From a virus, in the IMG/VR virus record IMGVR_UViG_3300032240_001128, positions 1 through 42,281 of that record: a stretch of 42,281 nt of DNA; one strand, written 5' to 3'. The notes beneath the pieces were generated by a model, which ran no database searches, was not told where the DNA came from, and saw only the letters and a list, made by a program, of their open reading frames with translations. Shown piece by piece: positions 33,423-40,290 of the stretch. Positions within the stretch are counted from its first letter, which is position 1, and the number at the start of each line of letters is the position of its first letter. The translations under genes and the position numbers were made by a program.

Positions 33423-33695
33423 CTATCGCACGGCACCGCCCAGCAAGCGAACGAACCCGGCGAGGCTGCTACGGGGTGCCTCCTGCTGCACCTGCTGGTC
33501 ACACCCCGGCGTGACGCCCACGAACCCGCCGAAGATGCGCGCCATCAGCCTGCCCGTGCGCTGGTCAGACTGCTCCGCGCCTGCGTCGTAGGCGGCACGT
33601 AGCGCCACCACCAGCGCGCGCTGCTCCACGGGTGTCGCGCGCTGCACCAGTGTTGCCAGCTCGGGGTGCTGCTCCAGCAGCTGGCCCAGCACCAT
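33423..33695 (-). CDS. Small hypothetical protein between terminase and portal
   Basis: 90 residues from ATG 33695; GTG/TTG/ATG starts up to 33767 are open but overlap the terminase coding end. It is helical (LGQLLEQHPELATLVQRATPVEQRALVVALRAAYDAG) with a basic C-terminus. Small proteins at this site are common in phages. Not recognised. Confidence 0.55.
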   Translation of the reverse strand: MVLGQLLEQHPELATLVQRATPVEQRALVVALRAAYDAGAEQSDQRTGRLMARIFGGFVGVTPGCDQQVQQEAPRSSLAGFVRLLGGAVR

Positions 33696-33708
33696 CGTCG
33701 TTCCAAGG

Positions 33709-35376
33709 TCACCCAAGGTATGCTCCCTGTCCTGTGAGTAAGTCCATGGCGACACGGCTGTACGCATCGCAGAAACGGTAGTGGTCGTCGGCAGTGCCCT
33801 CGCTCCACAGGTAGCGGGTGCCGCTCTCGTTCAGCACCCGCTTCGGTGCCTGCATCTGGTCGGCCCAGCCCTTGACCCGCCACACGTCCTCGGGCCACGT
33901 GCGGCGCGCAGGCACCACACGTGTGTCCTCCATCGTGGCGTCCAGCAGCTGGGTACGGTCAACGGTGGCCAGCTTCCGGTCGTAGTCAAGGCGCACACCG
34001 TAGTCCTGTGCCCCCACCCGGTCGGTGGCGTGGAACTGGCACAGCCACACATCGCACACACCCGTTTCCGCGCAGCGGTCACGCAGCTGCTGTGCAGCCC
34101 GCGTCTCGGGCCTCGCGTCCACCACAGCGATGTCAACGTGGTAGCGCACGAGCAGGTCGTACAGCTCCTCAAAGGTGCCAACCTCGCCCGTCCAGCGACC
34201 GCGCCGCACGTTGCGCTCGTCCTCGGCGCGTGCCTCCACCACGCAGATGTCAACGTGCAGCGCGCGACTGCCTACGTCGATGCCAGCCACCACTTGCTGA
34301 CGTGCCAAGCGTGGGTCACCGCCCTCGTCCAGCGGGTCGCCGATGGCTGCGCGCATCAGCATCTCCTGCGTGACTGCGCTGCCTTCGGGCGCGTAAGGCA
34401 TCCCCAGCACCGAGGCATAGAACGCCACCAGCTTGGTGCCGCTGCCCTGCGCCTCCAGCCACTCCGCCCACAGCGGGCGCAGGTCTTGCGACAGCACATC
34501 GAGGCGGCTGATTTGGTAGCCGCGTCGGTGCTGCGTGGGGCGCTCGGCAACCCACTGGCCACCATTGGCCACCCGGTCGAACGGCTTGCCACACTTGCGG
34601 CACACCGGGCGCACGGTGCCCGTCACCTCGCTGGCAGTGTCGCGCAGCACCCAGCGCCCAGCCGTGTTCCTGTCCACCACGTTGGCGAGCCAGTCCAACG
34701 GCTGGCGCTCGCCGCAGTGCCCGCACTGGTGATGCCACTTGCGCCCATCGCTCTGGTCGTACAGCCCAGCGATGCCCTCACGCGGGAGTGTGGGGTTGCC
34801 GATGCGGAACAGCTGCGGGTGCTGGCTGGCGCGCAGTCGGTCGCGTGCGAAAGCGAGGTTCTCCTGCACACAGCGGTCGTACTCGTCCACCACCAGCGTG
34901 TCGGCGCTGAACTCGATGAAGTCGTTGACGGTGTTGGAACCCAAAAAAAGGAGCGCGCCCTTGCCGAATCGCTTGTGGCGCACGCTGCCGATGTCCCCGT
35001 GCGTCAGCTTGGCAGCGTAGGCGGGCACCTGCTCCAGCAGCGGGTGGATGCGGCGCTGCACGAAGCGGTCACGCAGCTGAAAGCTGGGCAGCACGTAGGC
35101 GCAGATGCGGCCACCCCAGCCAGCGCGCTCCAGTGCCAGCTGCACCAGCAGTTCGCTCCAGCCTACCTGCACGCATTTCATGGCGTCGAACCCGTCGATG
35201 CGTGGCGCATCGCAGTAGAGTTCGATCAGGTAGGGCTTGTCCTTGAACGTGAGCGGGTCGCCGCGCGTGCTGCGATGGTGGCGCAGCGCGATGCCGAGCA
35301 GTGGGTACTGCTCGGACAGCGTGTCCACCACGCGCGTGGTCGGTGCCTCCAGCTCGGTCAGCCTGTCGCGTGCCAC
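33709..35376 (-). CDS. Terminase large subunit (GpA family)
   Basis: 555 residues from GTG 35376, which overlaps the previous stop as TAGTG and has AGGAGG 8 bases upstream. ATPase: KCVQVGWSE at 67-75 aligns with the lambda gpA element KSARVGYSK (deviant Walker A), LVVDE at 161-165 is Walker B. A zinc-finger-like pair follows (C218-x2-C221; C259-x2-C262). Nuclease: D367 (GIDVG), D420 (VVDAR) and DDHYRFCDAY (530-539). The enzyme cuts concatemers and pumps DNA into proheads with the small subunit. It is the best anchor for taxonomy. Confidence 0.93.
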   Translation of the reverse strand: MARDRLTELEAPTTRVVDTLSEQYPLLGIALRHHRSTRGDPLTFKDKPYLIELYCDAPRIDGFDAMKCVQVGWSELLVQLALERAGWGGRICAYVLPSFQLRDRFVQRRIHPLLEQVPAYAAKLTHGDIGSVRHKRFGKGALLFLGSNTVNDFIEFSADTLVVDEYDRCVQENLAFARDRLRASQHPQLFRIGNPTLPREGIAGLYDQSDGRKWHHQCGHCGERQPLDWLANVVDRNTAGRWVLRDTASEVTGTVRPVCRKCGKPFDRVANGGQWVAERPTQHRRGYQISRLDVLSQDLRPLWAEWLEAQGSGTKLVAFYASVLGMPYAPEGSAVTQEMLMRAAIGDPLDEGGDPRLARQQVVAGIDVGSRALHVDICVVEARAEDERNVRRGRWTGEVGTFEELYDLLVRYHVDIAVVDARPETRAAQQLRDRCAETGVCDVWLCQFHATDRVGAQDYGVRLDYDRKLATVDRTQLLDATMEDTRVVPARRTWPEDVWRVKGWADQMQAPKRVLNESGTRYLWSEGTADDHYRFCDAYSRVAMDLLTGQGAYLG

Positions 35377-36239
35377 TACAGAACCCTCCTGCCTCGGTTG
35401 GCTGCCAGCGCGGGCAGCAGCGGTCGCGTCGGCCTGCCGGGATGGTGCGGCTGCACGTTGCTGGTGATGAACTCGCGCTTCTGCGCGCTGTACGCTCGCC
35501 CTCGCCTGCCGCCCTCGCGCGCCCACGTCAGCTCCTGCGCGTGCCAGCCAGCAGCCAGCAGCTCGGGAAGCGGCTCAGCCTCGGCCACCGCCACCACGCT
35601 GCCCGCAGCAGCCCAGCGCAGCGCAAGCTGCACCACCTCAGCGCGCTCCAGCTCGTGCGCATAGCCAGCGGTTCCAACGTAGGGCGGATCGAGGTACACC
35701 ACCGCTCCAGCCTGCGCAGGCACCTCACGCGCGTCAGTGTGCACCGTGGCGGGCAGCGCGTCATGCTGCACGTGCAGGCGCTTCACGAGGCCGGGCAGCG
35801 TGACCGCCACTGTGCCCAGCTTGCTGGCACCGGGGCCACGGTACATCGTGCCCCACAGGCTCCAGCCCTCCAGCAGCACGTGCCGCGCCAGTGCTCGCGG
35901 CGTGGCCTGCACTGGCGCAGCCTCGGCACGCAGGGCTTCCCACAGCGCGCGCGGCTGCTCGCGCTGCCACCCCGTGAGCACATCGGCAGCCGCTGCCCAC
36001 ATCGCCGGGTCGGCGTAGCTTGCCAGCAGCAGGCCAGCACCAGCATCCGGCTCGGCCCACACGTAGCGCAGCGCGCGCTGACCGGGTGTCAGGCCCAGCG
36101 CGCGCAGCGTGGCGTCGGCGTAGTTCTGTTTCCCGCCCTGCCTGCTGATGGGTGGCTTCCACTTCGCGTCGTGCAGGCGCAGCGACAGCGCAGCGGTGCC
36201 TGCGCACAGCTCAACGAACAGCGGCACAGGTGTGGTCAC
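35376..36239 (-). CDS. D12-type DNA adenine methyltransferase
   Basis: 287 residues from GTG 36239 (GTGA overlap). Motif I-like FVELCAGTAALSL at 8-20 (F-x-G-x-G style), GGKQNYAD at 35-42, and motif IV DPPY at 184-187 place it with N6-adenine methyltransferases of the Dam/D12 class, motif order alpha. The motif-I spacing FVELCAG instead of FxGxG and a shortened target region suggest a divergent specificity. It should methylate phage DNA, protecting it from host restriction or marking it for packaging. It is translationally overlapped with the large terminase, an unusual location. Confidence 0.8.
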   Translation of the reverse strand: MTTPVPLFVELCAGTAALSLRLHDAKWKPPISRQGGKQNYADATLRALGLTPGQRALRYVWAEPDAGAGLLLASYADPAMWAAAADVLTGWQREQPRALWEALRAEAAPVQATPRALARHVLLEGWSLWGTMYRGPGASKLGTVAVTLPGLVKRLHVQHDALPATVHTDAREVPAQAGAVVYLDPPYVGTAGYAHELERAEVVQLALRWAAAGSVVAVAEAEPLPELLAAGWHAQELTWAREGGRRGRAYSAQKREFITSNVQPHHPGRPTRPLLPALAANRGRRVL

Positions 36240-36568
36240 GGCTTGCGCTTGGTAGGCCCGAAGGCTGCGCGCTCGGCCTGCGGCGGGTGGCTCACCAGCG
36301 TCCACGTGTGGTACACGTGCCCATCGCCACCGCGCCAGCTGCGCACGCGCACACCGACCCCGTGCAGCACAGCGCGGCCCACCACACTGGCGCGCGCTAC
36401 GTCCAGCAGGTGCTCCAGCGTGGCGCGGTCGAGGAACATGCGAACGTCCTGCGCAGCCAGTGGGCCACCGACCGTCTGCTCGCCCAGCAGGGTGTCCTCC
36501 AGCCCCGGAGGGGCAACGCCTGCGCCGTGTTCGACAATGGCACCGGGTGGCAGTGCGATGCGGCTCAT
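36236..36568 (-). CDS. Hypothetical protein, 110 residues
   Basis: 110 residues with an AQDVRMFLDRATLEHLLDVARASVVGRAVLHGVGVRVRSW section, an alpha then beta arrangement, and a C-terminal HVYHTWTLVSHPPQ strand. The order loosely recalls MPN/JAB-like folds but the metal motif is absent, so I assign no function. It overlaps both neighbours by 4 bases and is part of the packaging transcription unit. Confidence 0.6.
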   Translation of the reverse strand: MSRIALPPGAIVEHGAGVAPPGLEDTLLGEQTVGGPLAAQDVRMFLDRATLEHLLDVARASVVGRAVLHGVGVRVRSWRGGDGHVYHTWTLVSHPPQAERAAFGPTKRKP

Positions 36569-37548
36569 TCTGCGTCCTCCGCTTCCACGTCGAGCACCTG
36601 CGTGCGCGGAACCGCCCGCAGGATGGTGCCCAGCTCTGCCACCTCGTCCTGCATGGCAGACAGCAGTGCGCTTCCGCCACGCTTGCGAGCGTCGGCCATG
36701 CGCGCGCTCTCCTGCACCACCTCATGCGTGTGCTGCACCTGCACCTGCGCAGCCAACGCCACCTGCTCGGTGGGCAACCCGGTGAGCAGCGCGCGCGCTT
36801 TCAGCAGCTGCGGGATGTCGGACACCTGCACGCGCAGTTCGCCGCTCTGCACCTTCTTGGCAATCAGACCCAGCGTGGCGTCAATCAGCAGTATCTGCCT
36901 GCGCACATCCTCGTCACGCAGGTGGTTTTCCAGCACGCGGGTGCGCAGCTTGCGCATGTAGGCGGCAGGGTCAAGCGTGGTCAGCTCGTTGTCCGACAGC
37001 GGTGTGCGGAACGCTGTGGTGGTGTGCTCGCTCTGCTTCTGCGCAGGCTGCGCTGGCGCATCGGGCGCAGCTGGCGCTGCCACGGGTGCAGGCGGTGGTG
37101 GCGGTGGAGGCACTGTGAGGTCAACGCCTTGCGTGCCCACACCGTTGCGCTCGGCAGCCACTTGGTGCCGGATGCTGGCGAAGCCTGCGCGGTCGAGCAC
37201 CACATCCATCGCCAGCCGCATCGCTGCCATCTTGGTGCTGCCCGGCTGCAAGTCCATCAGCGCACGGTAGGCTCGCAGTGCCTCCCACTCGGCGTTCGGC
37301 ACCTGCACCATGCGGCGCTCCCATGCGTGGTTCGACGCCCACAGGCGCACGTTCGCATCGCCGCACCCCAGCGCACTACCTATCAGCCGCTTGCTGCGCT
37401 CGTCAGGCGTGCTCATGCACCACAGCAGGAACGCAGCGTATGCACGGTCGTTCTCGTTCTCACGCGGACGCAGCGGCTCAGGCAGCGTTTCCAGCTGGCC
37501 TTTCGGCGGGGCAAGCCTCGGTTCTGACAGCTTCTTCGGTCTGGCCAT
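36565..37548 (-). CDS. Terminase small subunit-like protein
   Basis: 327 residues from ATG 37548 (an upstream ATG at 37563 would add 5). The N-terminal part contains AAFLLWCMSTPDERSKRLIGSALGCGDANVRLWASNHAWERRM, a helix-turn-helix in the style of terminase small subunits, followed by a long Pro-rich linker (eight prolines) and a C-terminal helical domain (YMRKLRTRVLENHLRDEDVRRQILLIDATLGL) that may oligomerise. The place at the head of the packaging genes and next to a palindrome-rich gap supports DNA recognition at the packaging site. The identification is by style and position. Confidence 0.65.
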   Translation of the reverse strand: MARPKKLSEPRLAPPKGQLETLPEPLRPRENENDRAYAAFLLWCMSTPDERSKRLIGSALGCGDANVRLWASNHAWERRMVQVPNAEWEALRAYRALMDLQPGSTKMAAMRLAMDVVLDRAGFASIRHQVAAERNGVGTQGVDLTVPPPPPPPAPVAAPAAPDAPAQPAQKQSEHTTTAFRTPLSDNELTTLDPAAYMRKLRTRVLENHLRDEDVRRQILLIDATLGLIAKKVQSGELRVQVSDIPQLLKARALLTGLPTEQVALAAQVQVQHTHEVVQESARMADARKRGGSALLSAMQDEVAELGTILRAVPRTQVLDVEAEDAE

Positions 37549-37557
37549 GCCCCACAC

Positions 37558-37565
37558 TATCACGC
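37558..37565 (-). promoter_or_regulatory. Recurrent GCGTGATA box before the packaging genes
   Basis: GCGTGATAGTGTGGGG on the minus strand only 10 bases before the small-terminase start codon. If the box is a -10 element the message would be nearly leaderless, so another role (operator, processing) should be considered. Confidence 0.35.
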
Positions 37566-37578
37566 ACTGCGCAGGGTG

Positions 37579-37596
37579 GGTGCGCAGCTGCGCACC
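37579..37596. repeat. 18-bp perfect palindrome GGTGCGCAGCTGCGCACC
   Basis: Perfect two-fold symmetry on both strands. The core GCGCAGCTGCGC recurs downstream of the capsid gene at 26884-26895. A half-copy (GGTGCGCAGCTG) is at 37621-37632. It is a plausible dimer-binding site beside the terminase genes. Confidence 0.6.
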
Positions 37597-37690
37597 TTCC
37601 CCGCGCAGTTACGCACAGCAGGTGCGCAGCTGGGTAGCTGGCTGCGCGCAGTGTTTTCGTATGATGTAGAACTTTTCTTCACTGTTGCCC

Positions 37691-37718
37691 TTGCGCCTAA
37701 CCGGGTAGCGGTTATTGT
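37691..37718 (+). promoter_or_regulatory. Promoter with internal inverted repeat, upstream of the 69-residue gene
   Basis: TTGCGC (37691-37696), a 16-base spacer and TATTGT (37713-37718). The spacer contains TAACCG-N5-CGGTTA (37698-37714), a perfect 6-bp inverted repeat that overlaps the -10 element, so a bound protein could block polymerase. The same arrangement recurs at 38043. Confidence 0.65.
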
Positions 37719-37767
37719 AGTGGTGTCAGCAAGGCGCAGCCGCCTACCATCCCCACAGGAGACCACC

Positions 37768-37977
37768 ATGAAAAACCTTACCACCACCTCCACCACCTCT
37801 ACCCTCACCGCTGGCCAGATTGTGCGCGGCGCTCGCGCTGGCACGTTCGTGGTGCTCGGCTTCCGCACCATCGGTGGCGAGGAGCACGTGCAGGTGCAGT
37901 CGGTCAACCCCTCCAACCACACCCAGCGCGCGTCGGGCACCTTCGCGCTGGCCACCAGCTCGGTCGTGGCAGTGTAG
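37768..37977 (+). CDS. Small hypothetical protein (plus strand)
   Basis: 69 residues, ATG behind AGGAG. Thr/Ser-rich N-terminus (TTTSTTSTLTAGQIVRG) followed by a beta-like section (AGTFVVLGFRTIGGEEHVQVQSVNPSN). No family recognised. It has its own promoter-like sequence and a strong UUCG-capped terminator, so it is a one-gene transcription unit read opposite to the structural genes, probably early or regulatory. Confidence 0.75.
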   Translation: MKNLTTTSTTSTLTAGQIVRGARAGTFVVLGFRTIGGEEHVQVQSVNPSNHTQRASGTFALATSSVVAV

Positions 37978-37997
37978 GCCACCAGCCTGCGCAGCAC

Positions 37998-38028
37998 GCG
38001 CTCACTTCGGTGGGCGCTTTGCTTTTTT
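37998..38028 (+). terminator. UUCG-capped terminator
   Basis: GCGCTCAC and GTGGGCGC form an 8-bp stem (one G-U) with loop TTCG, followed by TTTGCTTTTTT. It closes the 69-residue gene. Confidence 0.9.
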
Positions 38029-38042
38029 CTTCATGCTTCACC

Positions 38043-38070
38043 TTGCGCCTAACCGCCCAGCGGTTACTAT
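38043..38070 (+). promoter_or_regulatory. Promoter with internal inverted repeat, upstream of the 79-residue gene
   Basis: TTGCGC (38043-38048), 16-base spacer, TACTAT (38065-38070), with TAACCG-N5-CGGTTA at 38050-38066. The arrangement is the same as at 37691, differing in the five middle bases (CCCAG against GGTAG) and the -10. Confidence 0.65.
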
Positions 38071-38112
38071 GTGAGGGTCAGCAGCAAGCAACACACAGCG
38101 CAGGAGCACACA

Positions 38113-38352
38113 ATGACCAGCACCAACATTCACAATATCCTTCCCTCCCGCTTCATCCTCGGCGGCATCAACTACGTCCGCACGTTCATCCGTGAGAACA
38201 ACGTGCAGGCCGAGGTGGCTCGCCTGTGCGAGTGCACCAATGCCGGGCAGACGCAGTTCGCCATCGGTGTCGTGCTGGCCTGCGAGGCCAGCGGCTACAT
38301 GACCGCCACCGATACGCAGGAGATGCTGGACTACCTGTGCGCCATGCTGTGA
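38113..38352 (+). CDS. Small hypothetical protein (plus strand)
   Basis: 79 residues. A helical protein: RFILGGINYVRTFIRENNVQAEVARL, then two cysteines (CEC) and a helix with DTQEMLDYLCAML. Not recognised. Leader CGCAGGAGCACACAATGACC is nearly identical to that of the left-edge gene at 1059, which suggests shared control. Terminated by the hairpin at 38371. Confidence 0.75.
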   Translation: MTSTNIHNILPSRFILGGINYVRTFIRENNVQAEVARLCECTNAGQTQFAIGVVLACEASGYMTATDTQEMLDYLCAML

Positions 38353-38370
38353 ACGCAGCAGCGCAGCCAG

Positions 38371-38404
38371 CAGCCCGTCACTTCGGCGGGTTGTTTCGTT
38401 TTTA
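38371..38404 (+). terminator. Terminator after the 79-residue gene
   Basis: CAGCCCGTC and GGCGGGTTG pair over 9 bp (two G-U) around ACTTC, followed by TTTCGTTTTT. It lies between convergent genes and only the plus direction has a T-run. Confidence 0.85.
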
Positions 38405-38857
38405 CTCGGTTTCACCGCAGGAGTTAGGAGTCACCCCTGCCTCCAGCATCACTTCGGTGATGAACCCCATCGCCGTCAGTAGCTGACTCTGCTCGTCGTC
38501 GCCCTGCACCTGCACCCGCAGACTGCGCGGTTCGAAGCTGTGCAGCACGCCGTCGTCGTCCTCCACCTCCACCTGCCAGCAGGTGCCTGCATGGTCGGTG
38601 ATGCGGAACGCAGTGCGCGCACCGTGCCCAGCATCGCCACCTCGCGGCTCGGTGCTGATAGCGTGCACCTCTACGATGCAGGCGCTGTTCAGCATGACGC
38701 TGCGCTCCACAGTGCGAACAACGTACTTCGATGGCTGCACGTGCGGCGCGCGTAGCTCGGCGACAAGCTCGCGCAGTAGCGCCGCCTCTTGCGGTGCCCC
38801 AGCACGCTCGCGCATCAGCGCCAGCACCGTGGCCCGTTCTTCCAGAAGGCGCGTCAT
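38402..38857 (-). CDS. Hypothetical protein, last gene of the small minus-strand cluster
   Basis: 151 residues. A helical N-terminus (LLEERATVLALMRERAG, LRELVAELR) then a beta-rich part (YVVRTVERSVMLNSACIVEVHAI, FRITDHAGTCWQVEVEDDDGVLHSFEPRSLRVQVQGDD). Not recognised. It overlaps the previous gene by ATGA and converges on the plus-strand unit. Confidence 0.7.
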   Translation of the reverse strand: MTRLLEERATVLALMRERAGAPQEAALLRELVAELRAPHVQPSKYVVRTVERSVMLNSACIVEVHAISTEPRGGDAGHGARTAFRITDHAGTCWQVEVEDDDGVLHSFEPRSLRVQVQGDDEQSQLLTAMGFITEVMLEAGVTPNSCGETE

Positions 38858-39087
38858 GCCGCACCCCGCAGTGCAGCCTCGCGCACCGCTTCCGGCACGC
38901 TGCGCAGCCCCGTGGCATCACGCCAGCACAGCACCGCGCACAGTCTGCCCGCCTGCTCGTCCGCTGCCCAGCCCACCACCTCAGCGCGCCCAGTTGCGCC
39001 ACACAGCCGCCACAGCACGCGCCCGCTGGCCATCCGTTCCACCTGCACGCGCAGCCCATCGGGCAGCGCCAGTTCCCACAGCACCAT
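38854..39087 (-). CDS. Small hypothetical protein
   Basis: 77 residues from ATG 39087 behind a strong AGGAGGT, overlapping the preceding stop as TGATG. Beta-rich (LWELALPDGLRVQVERMASGRVLWRLCG). Longer readings up to 39210 overlap the previous gene and were rejected. Function unknown. Confidence 0.7.
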   Translation of the reverse strand: MVLWELALPDGLRVQVERMASGRVLWRLCGATGRAEVVGWAADEQAGRLCAVLCWRDATGLRSVPEAVREAALRGAA

Positions 39088-39332
39088 CACGCACCTCCTA
39101 CACGGGTAGCCTGTGCACGCGCAGGCGTGCCGCCCAGCACTGCCAGCTGTGCGCGCTCCATCGGCACGCCGTCGTCCTGCGAGCGCGCCTGCACGGGCAG
39201 GTGCTCGCACCGCTCCACACGCTCAGCCAGTGCCTGCACCAGCGCGAACGCCGAGGCGTCCTCGCGCACCTGCCACGCCACTACGGTTGACAGCCACGTG
39301 GCTACCTGCTGCGCGTGCTCATGCGCCCGCAT
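39087..39332 (-). CDS. Small hypothetical protein
   Basis: 81 residues, helical (HAQQVATWLSTVVAWQVREDASAFALVQALAERVERC). No motif. It is joined to both neighbours by overlaps (TGATG at its end, 14 bases at its start). Confidence 0.65.
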   Translation of the reverse strand: MRAHEHAQQVATWLSTVVAWQVREDASAFALVQALAERVERCEHLPVQARSQDDGVPMERAQLAVLGGTPARAQATRVGGA

Positions 39333-39618
39333 TCAGCACCTCGCCCACCTTGGCACCACGCAGGCACACGCTGGCCACCTGCACGGCTTCCTCCCGCGTC
39401 TGGAAGCACACAGGCCAGCGAGGCCACACGTTGGTCAGCATCGTGCCCTCGGGCATGTCACACACCCACAGCACCAGCAGCTGCTCCACCGCGCGCACCA
39501 GCGCCACCGCGTTCCATCCCGCGCCATCGGGCACCAGCATGATGGTGCCGTGCACCATGCACTCGTCCACTGCATCGCCATCTACGGTCAGCAGCCGCTG
39601 TCCTTCCTGCTCACTCAC
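39319..39618 (-). CDS. Small hypothetical protein (GTG start)
   Basis: 99 residues from GTG 39618 (GGAGGT 5 bases upstream, GTGA overlap with the preceding stop). Beta strands around VDECMVHGTIMLVPDGAGW, a helix with LVRAVEQLLVLW and a second half with QTREEAVQVASVCLRG. Not recognised. Readings starting further upstream overlap the neighbour. Confidence 0.68.
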   Translation of the reverse strand: MSEQEGQRLLTVDGDAVDECMVHGTIMLVPDGAGWNAVALVRAVEQLLVLWVCDMPEGTMLTNVWPRWPVCFQTREEAVQVASVCLRGAKVGEVLNAGA

Positions 39619-39833
39619 GTTGCACCTCCAGCCTGTTCGCGTTCCAGTAGCACGATGCATGTTCGGCAGGTAACCTCGTGCCGCACGTAGGTGCCTGCGC
39701 CCACCGTGTTCGCCAGCTGTTCCGCGCGCTCGCCTGCGCAGCACGCAGGGTAGTGTGGCAGGGCCACCCGCACGCCACCCCGCAGCGCCACACGCACGCC
39801 GCCCATCCAGTGCACCGCCATCGCCTTGGTCAT
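39615..39833 (-). CDS. Small cysteine-containing hypothetical protein
   Basis: 72 residues from ATG 39833 (GGAGG). Contains PACCAGERAEQL and C-x2-C (VTCRTCIVLLER) near the C-terminus, so a zinc ribbon is possible. Joined to the next genes by ATGA and GTGA overlaps. Confidence 0.6.
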   Translation of the reverse strand: MTKAMAVHWMGGVRVALRGGVRVALPHYPACCAGERAEQLANTVGAGTYVRHEVTCRTCIVLLEREQAGGAT

Positions 39834-40069
39834 ACCCGCCTCCCCGGACAGCCCTCGTCGGTGCCGCCTTGCATGATGTGGTCGCCTACCTTGCGCGGCA
39901 CATCGCCCGCGCGCCCATCCAGCAGCCTGCACGCCTGCCCCTCAGCGTAGCGGCACGCGCACACACCGTTCGGCGTACCCGCACGCCTGCGCGGTGCAGG
40001 CGTGGCAGTGGGTGCTGGCACGCTGGGCACCAGCAGCCTGCGCAGCGGCAGCACCTGCTGCACGCTCAC
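39830..40069 (-). CDS. Small cysteine-containing hypothetical protein (GTG start)
   Basis: 79 residues from GTG 40069, overlapping the preceding stop as GTGA and just behind a hairpin and GAGGGTG. Basic N-terminal half (LPLRRLLVPSV…PRRRAG), then CACRYAEGQACRLLDGRAGDVP and a short C-terminal part (KVGDHIMQGGTDEGCPGR). A DNA/RNA-binding role is possible; not recognised. Confidence 0.6.
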   Translation of the reverse strand: MSVQQVLPLRRLLVPSVPAPTATPAPRRRAGTPNGVCACRYAEGQACRLLDGRAGDVPRKVGDHIMQGGTDEGCPGRRV

Positions 40070-40290
40070 GGTGCACCCTCGCGGCGGTGCTCGCCGCGCT
40101 CGATGGTGGCGTCTCGGGTCGCGAGGGCGGCGACAAGAACCCGGCCGTGTCGCTGGATGTAGCACACCGAACATTCTTGCTTGTCAGCGCACTTCGCGCA
40201 CGTCTGCCCACCTCCGCGCGAGCAACGGATGTCGCCAGAGAAGGCGCGTATCGCAGCCTTGATTTCCACCGTCGTCGGGGCGTTGGTCAT
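40066..40290 (-). CDS. Small cysteine-rich protein ending in IERGEHRRE
   Basis: 74 residues, ATGA overlap with the preceding gene. Five cysteines in the middle (RCSRGGGQTCAKCADKQECSVCY) in a C-x(7)-C-x2-C-x(6)-C-x2-C arrangement suggest metal binding. The C-terminal peptide IERGEHRRE is shared with the preceding gene through a 28-bp DNA repeat. Confidence 0.65.
   Translation of the reverse strand: MTNAPTTVEIKAAIRAFSGDIRCSRGGGQTCAKCADKQECSVCYIQRHGRVLVAALATRDATIERGEHRREGAP
40077..40104 (-). repeat. 28-bp repeat copy 1: hairpin set against a ribosome binding site
   Basis: Perfect hairpin CGCGGCG-AGCAC-CGCCGCG on the minus strand at the end of the cysteine-rich gene, next to GAGGGTG and GTG start 40069. 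It matches copy 2 at 40298-40325 at 27 of 28 bases. Confidence 0.75.

Larger units (their letters stand above)
37549..37767. other. Divergent intergenic region with palindromes
   Basis: 219 bases between the divergent small-terminase and 69-residue genes. It holds a GCGTGATA box (37565-37558, minus), an 18-bp perfect palindrome centred on GCGCAGCTGCGC (37579-37596), further GCGCAG-type half sites to 37651, and a plus-strand promoter candidate. No gene is seen within it. Confidence 0.7.

Noticed and set aside
36240-36725. N-terminal extension of the adenine methylase to 36725
   Set aside because: The extension reads through the overlapping 110-residue gene, and the GTG at 36239 forms a GTGA overlap with its stop.
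26945-36785. Long plus-strand frames at 26945-28462, 28697-30862, 33781-35664 and 35301-36785
   Set aside because: All are antisense to recognised capsid, protease, terminase and methylase genes, with no family motifs and no translation signals.
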